DNA of 64,000 nucleotides from Woeseiaceae bacterium (GTDB lineage: Bacteria; Pseudomonadota; Gammaproteobacteria; Steroidobacterales; Woeseiaceae): the NCBI GenBank assembly GCA_021773095.1, contig JAJFKR010000006.1:1-64000 (forward strand). Direction: 5' to 3'. The notes beneath the pieces are model-generated. The model had not been told where the DNA came from and did no database searches. It saw nothing but the letters and a program-made list of their open reading frames with translations. Position 1 is the stretch's first letter, and every line of letters begins with the position of its first letter. Below, piece after piece: positions 53,764 to 63,186 of the stretch. The translations under genes were made by a program, and so were the position numbers.

Positions 53764-56700
53764 CCGGGAAGCGTGCCCTTGAAGGCAACGAAGCGGTCGC
53801 TCGAGTCGCGTATGCCGTCAGCGAAGTGTGCTCGATCTATCCCATCACTCCCTCATCTCCGATGGCGGAGTACGCCGACGTCTGGGCGGCTGCAGGCAAG
53901 CAGAATATGTGGGGGCAGGTACCCGATATTATTGAGATGCAAAGTGAAGGTGGTGCTGCCGGCACCGCGCACGGTGCTTTGCAGACGGGTGCGATGACCA
54001 CCACATTTACGGCATCGCAGGGCTTGATGTTGATGTTGCCGAATATGTACAAGATTGCAGGTGAACTGACATCGGCTGTCTTTCACGTTGCCTCCCGGTC
54101 GCTCGCGGCACAGGCATTGTCAATTTTTGGTGATCATCAGGACGTGATGGCCGCACGCACTACGGGTTTTGGCTTACTAGCGTCATCTTCGGTGCAGGCT
54201 GCTCAGGATCTGGCGTTGATCACGCATGCGAGCACGCTTGCAACGCGCGTGCCCTTCGTACATTTTTTCGATGGCTTCAGAACGTCGCACGAAGTCAGCA
54301 AGATTGACCTGGTCAGCAGCGACGATATTCGGGCGATGATCGATTCAAATCTTGTTTATGAGCATCGCAGTCGTGCGCTGAATCCAGATAATCCGTTCAT
54401 ACGCGGTACGGCACAAAACCCGGATGTATATTTTCAGGGCCGTGAAAGCGTCAATCGCTTCTACGACCAAACGCCGGCGATCGTGCAGAAGTCGATGAAC
54501 CAGTTTGCAAGCCTGACGGGCCGTCAATACAAGTTGTTTGATTACTACGGTGACCCGACGGCAGAACGAGTGATTGTGCTCATGGGCTCGGCGGCAGACA
54601 CTGTACAGCAAACGATTGATGCATTGCCTGACTTGGGTTTCGGCATGGTCAACGTCCGCCTCTACAGGCCATTTTCGAACGAACATCTGCTGGCTGCTAT
54701 TCCGGCGTCGACAAGGAAAATCGCAGTGCTGGATCGCACCAAGGAGATCGGTGCCAGTGGTGAGCCTTTGTATCAGGATGTTGTGACGGCCCTGGCCGAA
54801 GCAGTCAGTGACGGTCAGCGACCCGGGATGCCGAAGGTAATCGGAGGGCGTTACGGTCTTTCTTCCAAAGAATTCACACCGGCCATGGTGAAGGCGGTTT
54901 ACGACGAGCTGGGCAGGGACAGACCCAAGAACCACTTTACGATCGGCATCATAGATGACGTCACCCACACGAGCCTTGGGTACGACACGGATTTCCAGAT
55001 TGAGGGTGATGAGGCAACGCGAGCCTTGTTTTTTGGTTTGGGCTCGGATGGTACAGTCGGCGCGAACAAGAACAGCATCAAGATTATCGGCGAAAGTACC
55101 GATCTCTATTGTCAGGGCTACTTTGTTTACGACTCCAAGAAGTCGGGATCACGCACTGTGTCGCACTTACGTTTCGGTCCGGAACCGATTCACGCTCCGT
55201 ATCTGATTCAGTCGGCGAACTTCATCGCCTGCCACAAGTTCGATCAGATCAACAAAATCGAAATTTTGCGGGATGCGGCGCCGGGTGCCGTGTTCCTGCT
55301 TGATAGTCCGTATGCCGCCGACGAGGTCTGGGACAAATTGCCCGGGCCCGTGCAACGGATAATCATCGATCGCAAAATCAGTTTTCATGTGATTAATGCC
55401 GTCGACGTGGCACGTGATGCAGGCATGGGAAATCGAATTAATACGATCATGCAGGTGTGCTTTTTTACGCTTTCAGGCGTGTTGCCCCGTACAGAGGCGA
55501 TCCTGCAGATCAGGAAGGCGATCGAGAAAAGTTACCGGTCGAAAGGGCAGGATGTTATCGATAAAAATTTCGCTGCAGTTGATGCGGCTCTGGACCATCT
55601 TCACGAAGTGAAGGTGCCGAAGCGCGTTAGTAATGATCGACCGCTCGACGATGTTGTTCCTTACGACGCACCGAAGTTCGTCCGGGAAGTCACAGCACAG
55701 ATGATGCTCGGTCACGGTGATGACCTGCCGGTTAGCAAAATGCCGGTCGACGGTACTTACCCCAGCGCTACTGCGCGCTTCGAAAAGAGCAACGTGTCTG
55801 ACAGCGTGCCGCTTTGGGAGCCTGATCTGTGTATCCAGTGCGGTAACTGCGCTTTCGTCTGTCCGCACAGTGTTATCCGCGCAAAGTTCTACCACGAGAG
55901 TTCGCTTCAGGACGCGCCGGACGGATTCCCGTCGGCACCGATTAGTGCGCGCGGATTTCCAGAGACACGATATTCCTTGCAGGTTTATCTTGAGGACTGC
56001 ACCGGTTGTAATCTTTGCGTGGATGCCTGTCCTGTGAAGAGCCCGGGCGATGAGAACTTTCGTGCCATCAACATGACGGATAAAACGCCATTGCTCGAGC
56101 AGGGCAAAACAAACATCGACTTTTTCGAGTCTCTGGCATTTAACGATCGGGCCGCGGTAGAGTTTTCATCCGTGCGTGGCGCTCAGTTCCTGCAGCCGCT
56201 ATTCGAGTTTTCGGGAGCATGCGCTGGCTGTGGTGAAACACCCTACGTCAAACTGCTGTCGCAATTGTTTGGGCCACGATTACTGGTTGCGAACGCTACG
56301 GGTTGTTCTTCTATCTACGGCGGCAATCTTCCGACGACTCCGTGGAGCAAAAATGCGGAGGGCAGCGGGCCCGCCTGGTCCAATTCATTGTTTGAAGATA
56401 ACGCCGAGTTTGGTCTGGGTATGCGTGTTGCGGCCGATCATCACATGAGAATTGCCAAACAACTGGTCAGTGAACTGGCGCCGGAAATTGGCGCAGAAAT
56501 TGCCGATCAGCTGGTCAATGCCGGACAACGTGTCGGTAGTGAGCTGCGTTCACAGCGACATCGTGTTTCGGAGCTTAAGGAAAAGTTGCAGGAAATCATT
56601 AACACAAGCGACAACGAGAGAGCCGTCGCCCTGTTATCGATTGTGGATCACCTCGTCCGTCGCAGTGTCTGGCTGGTTGGCGGTGATGGTTGGGCCTACG

Positions 56701-57326
56701 ATATCGGCTCGGGTGGTTTGGACCACGTGCTGGCCAGTGGCCGCAATGTAAACGTGCTCGTTATGGATACCGAGGTGTATTCGAATACCGGCGGGCAAAT
56801 GTCCAAGGCGACACCGTTGGGTGCTTCTGCACGCTTTGCATCCGCCGGCAAGCGCATTGGCAAAAAGGATCTGGCGTTACAGGCGATCTCCGGCGGCAAC
56901 GTCTACGTGGCGCAAGTTGCCATGGGCGCGAACCCTCAGCAAACACTGCTGGCGATGCGGGAGGCCGAGGAATACGACGGGCCGTCGCTGATTTTGGCTT
57001 ACAGTCACTGCATTGCACACGGCTATGAGTTGAAGGACGGCCTAAAGCAGCAAAAACTCGCAACGCTGAGTGGTTACTGGCCATTGATTCGTTACAACCC
57101 GGCGCTGCGTACCGCCGGCAAGAAACCGTTTGTACTGGATTCACCACGGCCCACCATTCCATTGCGCGAGTATGCCTATAACGAAATGCGTTACAAGATC
57201 CTGACAAAGACGCACCCGGAAGAGGCGGAAAAGCTAATGGAAATGGCGCAGGAGACGGTCAACCGGCGCTGGCAAACCTACGAGCACCTCTCGATGCAGG
57301 AGCCGACGCAGTTCGAGCACGCATAA
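53760..57326 (+). CDS. nifJ: Pyruvate:ferredoxin (flavodoxin) oxidoreductase
   Basis: An 1,188-residue single-chain PFOR of typical length. Domain I begins YPITPSSPMAEYADVWAA with the substrate-binding region, the IIGESTDLYCQGYFVYDSKK gamma-type segment lies near 440, two 4Fe-4S motifs (CIQCGNCAFVCPHSV near 690; CTGCNLCVDACPVKS near 747) follow, then CAGCGETPYVKLL near 820 and a TPP-binding GGDGWAYDIG...NT block near 975-1010. The reaction is pyruvate + CoA to acetyl-CoA + CO2 with reduction of ferredoxin, or the reverse. It ends in a bidirectional terminator. Confidence 0.94.
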   Translation: MTGKRALEGNEAVARVAYAVSEVCSIYPITPSSPMAEYADVWAAAGKQNMWGQVPDIIEMQSEGGAAGTAHGALQTGAMTTTFTASQGLMLMLPNMYKIAGELTSAVFHVASRSLAAQALSIFGDHQDVMAARTTGFGLLASSSVQAAQDLALITHASTLATRVPFVHFFDGFRTSHEVSKIDLVSSDDIRAMIDSNLVYEHRSRALNPDNPFIRGTAQNPDVYFQGRESVNRFYDQTPAIVQKSMNQFASLTGRQYKLFDYYGDPTAERVIVLMGSAADTVQQTIDALPDLGFGMVNVRLYRPFSNEHLLAAIPASTRKIAVLDRTKEIGASGEPLYQDVVTALAEAVSDGQRPGMPKVIGGRYGLSSKEFTPAMVKAVYDELGRDRPKNHFTIGIIDDVTHTSLGYDTDFQIEGDEATRALFFGLGSDGTVGANKNSIKIIGESTDLYCQGYFVYDSKKSGSRTVSHLRFGPEPIHAPYLIQSANFIACHKFDQINKIEILRDAAPGAVFLLDSPYAADEVWDKLPGPVQRIIIDRKISFHVINAVDVARDAGMGNRINTIMQVCFFTLSGVLPRTEAILQIRKAIEKSYRSKGQDVIDKNFAAVDAALDHLHEVKVPKRVSNDRPLDDVVPYDAPKFVREVTAQMMLGHGDDLPVSKMPVDGTYPSATARFEKSNVSDSVPLWEPDLCIQCGNCAFVCPHSVIRAKFYHESSLQDAPDGFPSAPISARGFPETRYSLQVYLEDCTGCNLCVDACPVKSPGDENFRAINMTDKTPLLEQGKTNIDFFESLAFNDRAAVEFSSVRGAQFLQPLFEFSGACAGCGETPYVKLLSQLFGPRLLVANATGCSSIYGGNLPTTPWSKNAEGSGPAWSNSLFEDNAEFGLGMRVAADHHMRIAKQLVSELAPEIGAEIADQLVNAGQRVGSELRSQRHRVSELKEKLQEIINTSDNERAVALLSIVDHLVRRSVWLVGGDGWAYDIGSGGLDHVLASGRNVNVLVMDTEVYSNTGGQMSKATPLGASARFASAGKRIGKKDLALQAISGGNVYVAQVAMGANPQQTLLAMREAEEYDGPSLILAYSHCIAHGYELKDGLKQQKLATLSGYWPLIRYNPALRTAGKKPFVLDSPRPTIPLREYAYNEMRYKILTKTHPEEAEKLMEMAQETVNRRWQTYEHLSMQEPTQFEHA

Positions 57327-57329
57327 AAA

Positions 57330-57355
57330 AAGGCGAGGTCCGAAGACCTCGCCTT
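57330..57355. terminator. Bidirectional terminator between PFOR and cold-shock genes
   Basis: AAGGCGAGGTC-CGAA-GACCTCGCCTT is a perfect 11-bp stem with a CGAA tetraloop, flanked by A-rich and T-rich sides so it can stop transcription from both directions. It serves the plus-strand PFOR operon and the minus-strand cold-shock gene. Confidence 0.9.
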
Positions 57356-57383
57356 TTGTTCAGCTTCGTAACGCTGTAACGTT

Positions 57384-57406
57384 TCGCGCGTGAGACGCGC
57401 TCCTAC
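57384..57406 (-). repeat. REP-like element at the cold-shock gene stop
   Basis: On the minus strand the bases read GTAGGAGCGCGTCTCACGCGCGA: a GTAG head followed by an imperfect palindrome. This is the form of REP sequences moved by RAYT transposases in Pseudomonas, Xanthomonas and relatives. The TAG stop of the cold-shock gene is the TAG of the GTAG head. No RAYT gene or second copy was noticed in the window. Confidence 0.6.
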
Positions 57407-57609
57407 AACGGTACGATGTTCTCTGCCTGAGGACCTTTCTGGCCGTCAGTAACAGTGAACTCGACCTTCTGACCTTCTGCCAGAGTCTTGAATCCGCTGC
57501 CAGTGATATTGCTGAAATGAGCAAATACGTCAGGACCTGACTCTTGCTCGATGAAGCCAAAGCCTTTGGCTTCGTTAAACCATTTTACGGTTCCGGTAAC
57601 TGTAGACAT
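57403..57609 (-). CDS. Cold-shock protein, CspA family
   Basis: A 68-residue single cold-shock domain with RNP1 KGFGFIEQ and RNP2 DVFAHFS, and the usual [14 protein letters not shown] start. It binds single-stranded RNA and DNA and helps translation or antitermination after temperature drop or in growth transitions. A 180-base leader upstream of the ATG, rich in A/T at its start, is consistent with the long structured 5' UTR of csp mRNAs. The stop codon lies in a REP-like element, and the shared terminator lies 48 bases beyond it. Confidence 0.95.
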   Translation of the reverse strand: MSTVTGTVKWFNEAKGFGFIEQESGPDVFAHFSNITGSGFKTLAEGQKVEFTVTDGQKGPQAENIVPL

Positions 57610-57859
57610 TTTCTATTCCTAATTATCAAAAGTTTTGCCTCATCGCTGAGGCGGTTAAGCGAGAGTGCTGCTTGGTACTTATGAAAATCAGGACGAGGTA
57701 CTAAGGAACTTCGAAATGGTGTACATAAATATCAGCCGATCATTCTAGCTGCGGGCAGTATAGCCCCCGAATATCGCAAGTCAACGGCTGAGCGAACATA
57801 TTTGTGCGACTTTTGTCCCGTATATGGGCCAAAATAGCGGCAGAACCGCTATTTCCCGG

Positions 57860-59398
57860 CTACATACGGGCCCGAGCGGCGCAGTTCTTATTGATGAAAT
57901 CGCGGTGTGACGGCAGGCAACCCACCTCCTGGACGATTGTTTTCTTAATGTGGGCAAGAAATTGCTCGAGTTGCTGCTTTGATATTTTCTCAGCCATGGG
58001 GTGATAGTGCCTGGGAAAAACGCGCTGACCGATCATCACCTGCAACCAGGCCAGCTCCGTAAACAGCTCCTCGCCATCACGGTGGATTTGTCCACTGTTA
58101 CGGAATAATTCCATTTTTCGGGTCAGCTTTTCCGGCACGGACATCTCCCGACGATCAATCCAGAACGGGCTGTCGATACGTTCATTGGCGTGATAATGCA
58201 AAATAATAAAGTCGCGGATACTCTCAAACTCAAATGTCGACTGACGATTGAATTCATCAGCATTGTGCGGCGAAAAACTCTTGTCCGGAAACATCCTGAT
58301 CAAACGGTCGATACCCGACTGAATCAGGTGGATGCTGGTGGACTCGAGTGGCTCCATAAAACCGCTGGCCAGGCCGAGGGCGACACAATTCCTGTTCCAG
58401 AATTTTTTGCGTCGCCCAGGCGTAAATTTGATCAGCCCTGGATCAGCCAGCGGCTCACCATCCAGATTTTGAATCAGGCTGGCGCGGGCTTCATCATCGC
58501 TGATGTACTGGCTGCAATAGACATAGCCGTTGCCAATACGATTTTGCAGCGGTATACGCCATTGCCAACCCGCCACACAAGCATTTGAGCGCGTGTAGGG
58601 CTGTAATGGTTCAAGCGGTTCGCAGGCGACTGCAATCGCGCGATCGCAGGGAAGCCAGTGGGTCCAGTCTTCATAACCGGTTTGCAGAGCATCTTCTATC
58701 AAAAGACCTCGGAATCCGGAGCAATCGATGAATAGATCACCGTCAACCTGCTTGCCGCCCTCCAGGCTAATCGATTCGATAAACCCATCCGAGCCACGCA
58801 ACGCGGTATCGATGACCATGCCCTCGGTACGTTTCACACCGTGTTTACTAGCGTATTGACGCAGGTATCCGGCTACCCGTGTCGCGTCGAAATGATACGC
58901 GGGAACCAGTCCCGCCATGCCGGTATCACCCAGGCGTTGCAGGTGCGCATATCGATTGGCGATGGCGGCCTTGTAGTTAAACGAGTAATCCCACAGGCTG
59001 GAGTTATCTCCGGTAGCACGGGCTTTTAGCCAGTAGGGCAGGAATGTAAGCATTCCCAGGCTGCGGCCGACATCGCCGAAAGCGTGCATATAGGAATCAC
59101 CGATCTTACCCCAGTCATTAAACTGAATTCCCAACTTGATGGTACCGTTGGTCTGGCCTAAAAATTCGTGTTCATCCGTACCCAACACAGCCAGCAGTAA
59201 CCTGATCTGGGGAATCGTGGCTTCACCGACACCGACCGTTCCGATCTGGTCCGATTCAAGCAGTTCAATATCGAGCACATGCCCCATGGTCCGAGCAAGT
59301 ACAGCTGCGGCCATCCAACCGGCAGTCCCGCCGCCGACGATGACTACTTTTCTAATCGGGTCATGGCCCACATCAACCTCCGCACAATTCTTAAACAA
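57860..59398 (-). CDS. Tryptophan-halogenase-like flavin-dependent halogenase
   Basis: A 512-residue protein of the PF04820 family. The FAD motif is VVIVGGGTAGWMAA. The proposed catalytic lysine lies in GTIKLGIQFNDWG, and the halogenase WxWxIP motif appears as AGWQWRIPL. EPLESTSIHLIQ carries the conserved active-site Glu region. All diagnostic elements are present, so it probably forms hypohalous acid from reduced flavin and halide and directs it to an aromatic or indole-like substrate. No flavin reductase or biosynthetic cluster is next to it, so the acceptor is unknown. It diverges from the S9 peptidase gene. Confidence 0.92.
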   Translation of the reverse strand: MFKNCAEVDVGHDPIRKVVIVGGGTAGWMAAAVLARTMGHVLDIELLESDQIGTVGVGEATIPQIRLLLAVLGTDEHEFLGQTNGTIKLGIQFNDWGKIGDSYMHAFGDVGRSLGMLTFLPYWLKARATGDNSSLWDYSFNYKAAIANRYAHLQRLGDTGMAGLVPAYHFDATRVAGYLRQYASKHGVKRTEGMVIDTALRGSDGFIESISLEGGKQVDGDLFIDCSGFRGLLIEDALQTGYEDWTHWLPCDRAIAVACEPLEPLQPYTRSNACVAGWQWRIPLQNRIGNGYVYCSQYISDDEARASLIQNLDGEPLADPGLIKFTPGRRKKFWNRNCVALGLASGFMEPLESTSIHLIQSGIDRLIRMFPDKSFSPHNADEFNRQSTFEFESIRDFIILHYHANERIDSPFWIDRREMSVPEKLTRKMELFRNSGQIHRDGEELFTELAWLQVMIGQRVFPRHYHPMAEKISKQQLEQFLAHIKKTIVQEVGCLPSHRDFINKNCAARARM

Positions 59399-59542
59399 CT
59401 CACACTGTAATGACTACGAGATCCGTAATCCAGAAGGTAGGGTAATGCAGTGCGAGCCGTTTCGTGTTTTTTCCGGATCGGGCACTGCCAATGCTTGTTG
59501 GGTGCTAATATCGGCCTCTTTTTCGGATTATCAGGCGCAAAA

Positions 59543-61627
59543 ATGGACAAGAAATTAGTTGGAATAGTCGTTCTCGTGGCCCTTGCGGCCTGTTCGCCAG
59601 CAGAAAAAGCTGAGGATCCGTACCTCTGGCTGGAGGAAGTCGAGGGTACCGAGGCGTTGGCCTGGGTTCTGGAACAAAACGACGACTCGCTCGGATACCT
59701 TGAAGCGCTGCCGACATTTCAGCCGATCTACGAACGCAATCTCGAGATCTATGACTCGGACGAGCGGTTTGCATCGCCCAGTCTCATGGGTGACTACGTC
59801 TATAACTATTGGAAAGATGCCACCAACAAGCGCGGAATCTGGCGGCGAACGACGCTTGAAAAATACGTGGCTGATGAGGCGGATTGGGACATTGTGCTGG
59901 ACCTTGATGCACTTGCCGAGGACGAGGGCGAAGACTGGGTCTGGAAAGGCAGCTCGTGTCTGCGTCCCGAGTATCAGAAATGTCTGCTGCGACTTTCGCG
60001 CGGCGGTGCCGATGCGGTCGTGGTTCGGGAATTCGATACCGAAACACGGTCTTTTGTCGATGATGGCTTTTATATTGCTGAGGCCAAATCAGATACCAGC
60101 TGGATAGACGAAGACACGCTTTTTATTGGCAGCGATTTCGGTGATGGCTCGCTGACCGATTCGGGCTACCCCAGAACCTCACGCTTATGGAAGCGCGGCG
60201 TACCGCTCGAGGAGGCGACTGAGGTCTTCGCCGGCGAGCAGGCAGACGTTGCGATTAGTATTTATCGCGCCTGGGATGGCGATGAGTCCTACGACGTCGT
60301 ACATCGCGCACCCACGTTCTTTACGGCAATTCGCCACCTGTTCGCCGAAAACGGTGATCATCAAAAAATCGATATCCCGGACGACTCGTCGTTTCATGGC
60401 CTTATGAACGGGCAAATGATCGTTGAGTTGAAGAGCGACTGGCAACCCGGCGATACGAAATACGTTCAGGGTTCACTCATGTCTATCGATTTCGATTCGT
60501 TTATGGCCGGTGGTCGTGACTTCGACAGTATTTACGTACCGACAGAACGCAGCGCGATTCCACGCGGCGGTGTCGCGTGGACACGTGACTACCTGATCCT
60601 GAATCAACTCGAAGATGTCACCAGTAAATTGTCACGCTACGAATACGTTGATGGAGAGTGGATTCGGAGCGATATCCAGACGGAGACGCTTGGCAGTATT
60701 TCTCTGGTCAGCGCAGCTGAAGATTCCAACGTATTCTTTTTTAGTTACGAAGGGTTTCTGCGTCCTGACACCCTGTACGTTGCGAACGATGGCGGTGCTT
60801 CGGTCGAAGCATTGTTCTCGCTACCGGCGTTTTTCGATGCAGAGGGCATGGCCGTTCAGCAGTACTTCGCAACCAGTAAAGATGGTACCAAGGTTCCGTA
60901 TTTCCTGATTTGCCCAAAGGGTTTTGAGGCAAATGGTGATACGCCGACATTGTTGTATGGATACGGTGGTTTTCAGATCAGCCTGACACCGGGTTACAGC
61001 GCGACAGTCGGTCATGCCTGGCTCGAGCGCGGTGGCGCCTACGTTGTCGCGAATATTCGCGGCGGTGGCGAATACGGACCACGCTGGCATCATGCAGCTT
61101 TGAAAGAAAATCGCCAGCGTGCCTATGACGATATGGCCGCGGTTGCCGAAGACCTGATCGAGCGCAAGGTGACGAGTCCTGAGCACCTTGGGGTTAAGGG
61201 CGGATCGAATGGCGGTTTGCTGACCGGTGTAATGCTGACGCAACGCCCGGACCTTTGGGGTGCGGTTGTTGTCCAGGTACCGCTTCTGGACATGAAGCGC
61301 TTCAGTCATTTGTTAGCGGGAGCCTCATGGATGGACGAATACGGGAACCCGGATACTGACGACTGGGAATACATAAAGGAATACTCGCCGTATCAAAACA
61401 TTGATGCCGACGCGGACTATCCGAAAGCGTTCTTTACAACATCGACACGTGATGACCGTGTGCATCCGGCGCATGCTCGCAAGATGGTTGCTCGTATGCG
61501 CGAGCTGGACCACGACCTGTATTACTACGAAAACACAGTTGGTGGCCACGCGGGGGCCTCGGACAACACGCAATCTGCACGCTTGCAGTCACTGATTTAC
61601 AGTTATCTGTGGGGCGAACTGCAATGA
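59543..61627 (+). CDS. Prolyl oligopeptidase-family S9 serine peptidase (exported)
   Basis: A 694-residue peptidase from ATG 59543 (AGGCG upstream). A lipobox LAAC at residues about 13-16 of the signal predicts a lipoprotein. The N-terminal part (about 30-400) is a beta-propeller. The catalytic domain has KGGSNGGLLTGV (Ser555), TSTRDDRVHPAHA (Asp638) and GGHAGASDN (His669). The Ser-Asp-His order and RGGGEYG loop are those of prolyl endopeptidases, which cut small proline-containing peptides. Its stop overlaps the aldo/keto-reductase-like gene start by 4 bases. A longer frame upstream to 59450 is rejected because it would bury the signal peptide. Confidence 0.93.
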   Translation: MDKKLVGIVVLVALAACSPAEKAEDPYLWLEEVEGTEALAWVLEQNDDSLGYLEALPTFQPIYERNLEIYDSDERFASPSLMGDYVYNYWKDATNKRGIWRRTTLEKYVADEADWDIVLDLDALAEDEGEDWVWKGSSCLRPEYQKCLLRLSRGGADAVVVREFDTETRSFVDDGFYIAEAKSDTSWIDEDTLFIGSDFGDGSLTDSGYPRTSRLWKRGVPLEEATEVFAGEQADVAISIYRAWDGDESYDVVHRAPTFFTAIRHLFAENGDHQKIDIPDDSSFHGLMNGQMIVELKSDWQPGDTKYVQGSLMSIDFDSFMAGGRDFDSIYVPTERSAIPRGGVAWTRDYLILNQLEDVTSKLSRYEYVDGEWIRSDIQTETLGSISLVSAAEDSNVFFFSYEGFLRPDTLYVANDGGASVEALFSLPAFFDAEGMAVQQYFATSKDGTKVPYFLICPKGFEANGDTPTLLYGYGGFQISLTPGYSATVGHAWLERGGAYVVANIRGGGEYGPRWHHAALKENRQRAYDDMAAVAEDLIERKVTSPEHLGVKGGSNGGLLTGVMLTQRPDLWGAVVVQVPLLDMKRFSHLLAGASWMDEYGNPDTDDWEYIKEYSPYQNIDADADYPKAFFTTSTRDDRVHPAHARKMVARMRELDHDLYYYENTVGGHAGASDNTQSARLQSLIYSYLWGELQ

Positions 61628-62514
61628 TCGATCGCCGGGAATTCATGCAATATGCCGGCGCCGCGGCGGCAACGGCACTCGCAGCTCCGGCGTTATCAGC
61701 AAAGCAGGTGCCGACGCGAATGATTCCAGGGACAGACGAGGCACTATCGATTGTGGGGCTTGGCAACTCGCGCGCTTTTGCAGCGGCTGATCTGGGGCCG
61801 GCATCGCGGGTACTGGATACCTTTCTGCAACACGGCGGTGGCTATATCGATCTATCCGGGTCCAGTCGATTCACCATGGGCCGGATGATTGCTGAGCGCG
61901 GCGCAGAGCAGCAAACGTTCCTGGCTAATTACCTGATGGGTCAGAACCCTGACCAAACGCGTGCCGAGATTCGGCAGCTGCAATCGGTCCAGGGCGACGC
62001 ACCGCTGGATCTGTCAATGAAGCGGGACGTGGCGGATCTTGGTAATCGCGCCAGCCAGTTCCGTGCGCTTAGGGAAGAAGGACTGCTGCGTCATGTCGGA
62101 ATCGGTCGTCCGCACAAACGTTTTTACCCGGCCATGATGAAACTAATGCGCGATGATGTCGTCGACTTCATACAGGTGAACTACTCGATGATGGAAGCTG
62201 ACGCAGCCGAGGAGATTCTGCCGCTGGCCAGAGACCTTGGTATTGCGGTCGTAATCAATCGTCCCTTTTTGAACGGAGACTATTTCGGAATCGTCAGGGG
62301 TCACAAGTTGCCGGAATGGGCGGCGGAATTCGATTGCGATAGCTGGGCGCAGTTTTCGCTCAAATATATTTTGTCGAACCCTGCGGTCAATTGCGTGCTG
62401 ACAGAGACCTCAAAAGCAGAACATCTGATCGACAATCTCGGCGCAGGTCTTGGCGCGATGCCGGACGAAAACACACGCAAGAAGATGCGCGAGCACTTTC
62501 TTAGCCTGGCGTAA
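61624..62514 (+). CDS. Tat-exported aldo/keto-reductase-like protein with altered active site
   Basis: A 296-residue protein from ATG 61624 with a twin-arginine signal (DRREFMQYAGAAAATAL). The remainder follows the aldo/keto reductase TIM-barrel plan: ALSIVGLGNSR, GGYIDLSGSSRFTMGRMI, EEGLLRHVGIGRP, VDFIQVNYSMME, and a C-terminal NPAVNCVLTETSK. Asp of the usual D-Y-K-H tetrad is kept, but the Tyr, Lys and His positions appear as Ser/Phe, an Asn-Tyr pair (TFLANYLMG) and no His. It may therefore be catalytically inactive or use another chemistry. It ends in a 14-bp tail-to-tail overlap with the PAQR gene. Confidence 0.83.
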   Translation: MIDRREFMQYAGAAAATALAAPALSAKQVPTRMIPGTDEALSIVGLGNSRAFAAADLGPASRVLDTFLQHGGGYIDLSGSSRFTMGRMIAERGAEQQTFLANYLMGQNPDQTRAEIRQLQSVQGDAPLDLSMKRDVADLGNRASQFRALREEGLLRHVGIGRPHKRFYPAMMKLMRDDVVDFIQVNYSMMEADAAEEILPLARDLGIAVVINRPFLNGDYFGIVRGHKLPEWAAEFDCDSWAQFSLKYILSNPAVNCVLTETSKAEHLIDNLGAGLGAMPDENTRKKMREHFLSLA

Positions 62515-63148
62515 GCACAAAGTAGTAGACCGACACAAAATGGCTGGCGCTGCCCAGTAAGCAGAAAATGTGAAAGGTTGCGTGACCGAAAGGCAATTTC
62601 CTGATGCTGTAAAACAAGGCGCCAACTGTGTAGAAAACGCCGCCCGAGAACAGCCAGGTCATGGCCTCCGACGAAATATTTGCAAGCAGTGGTTTGATCG
62701 CAAAAACAATGATCCAACCCATGAAGACGTACATGGCAGTGGAAATCTTATCGTAACGCCCGGTGTGAAATAATTTGATGGTGATCCCGATGGCAGCCAG
62801 GGCCCAGGTCACGCCAAATATCGCCCAGCCAGCGGTGCCCTTTAGTACCAGAAGCGAGAAGGGCGTGTAGGTACCTGCAATCAGGACGTAGATCATTGCG
62901 TGGTCGACGGTTCGTAGAAAGGCTCGCCGGGCGACATCGACCGTGCTGTGATAGATCGTGGACGAGCCGTACAGTGCGATCATGCTCGTCGCAAATACCG
63001 AGACGCTGATGACTTGCAACAAACCCTGTGCTTTAAGGGTCAAAGTCGCTAGCGCCAGCACGCTCAGAATAAGCCCCAGGCCGTGTGAGTAAACGTTGAT
63101 ACGTTCTTCGGCCGCTGGATAGGTGCTGTGTTTGTGAATATCTGTCAT
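62501..63148 (-). CDS. Hemolysin III / PAQR-family membrane protein
   Basis: A 215-residue membrane protein with seven hydrophobic helices, taken from ATG 63148 (GGACGC upstream); ATG 63175, nine codons earlier, is also possible. Family motifs are EERINVYSHGLG, SSTIYHSTVD, RTVDHAMIYVLIAGTYTPF and a C-terminal GHATFHIFCLLGSASHF. The Ser and three His are the metal-site residues of the alkaline-ceramidase-like CREST superfamily. The hemolysin name is historical; a membrane-homeostasis hydrolase role is more plausible. Confidence 0.9.
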   Translation of the reverse strand: MTDIHKHSTYPAAEERINVYSHGLGLILSVLALATLTLKAQGLLQVISVSVFATSMIALYGSSTIYHSTVDVARRAFLRTVDHAMIYVLIAGTYTPFSLLVLKGTAGWAIFGVTWALAAIGITIKLFHTGRYDKISTAMYVFMGWIIVFAIKPLLANISSEAMTWLFSGGVFYTVGALFYSIRKLPFGHATFHIFCLLGSASHFVSVYYFVLTPG

Positions 63149-63186
63149 CTGAGCGTCCGGCGATTTAGCTGGCATAATAGGCGAAT

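Noticed and set aside
62501-63148. Hemolytic activity from the hemolysin III name
   Set aside because: The sequence is a PAQR/CREST membrane protein; the name is historical and activity cannot be inferred.
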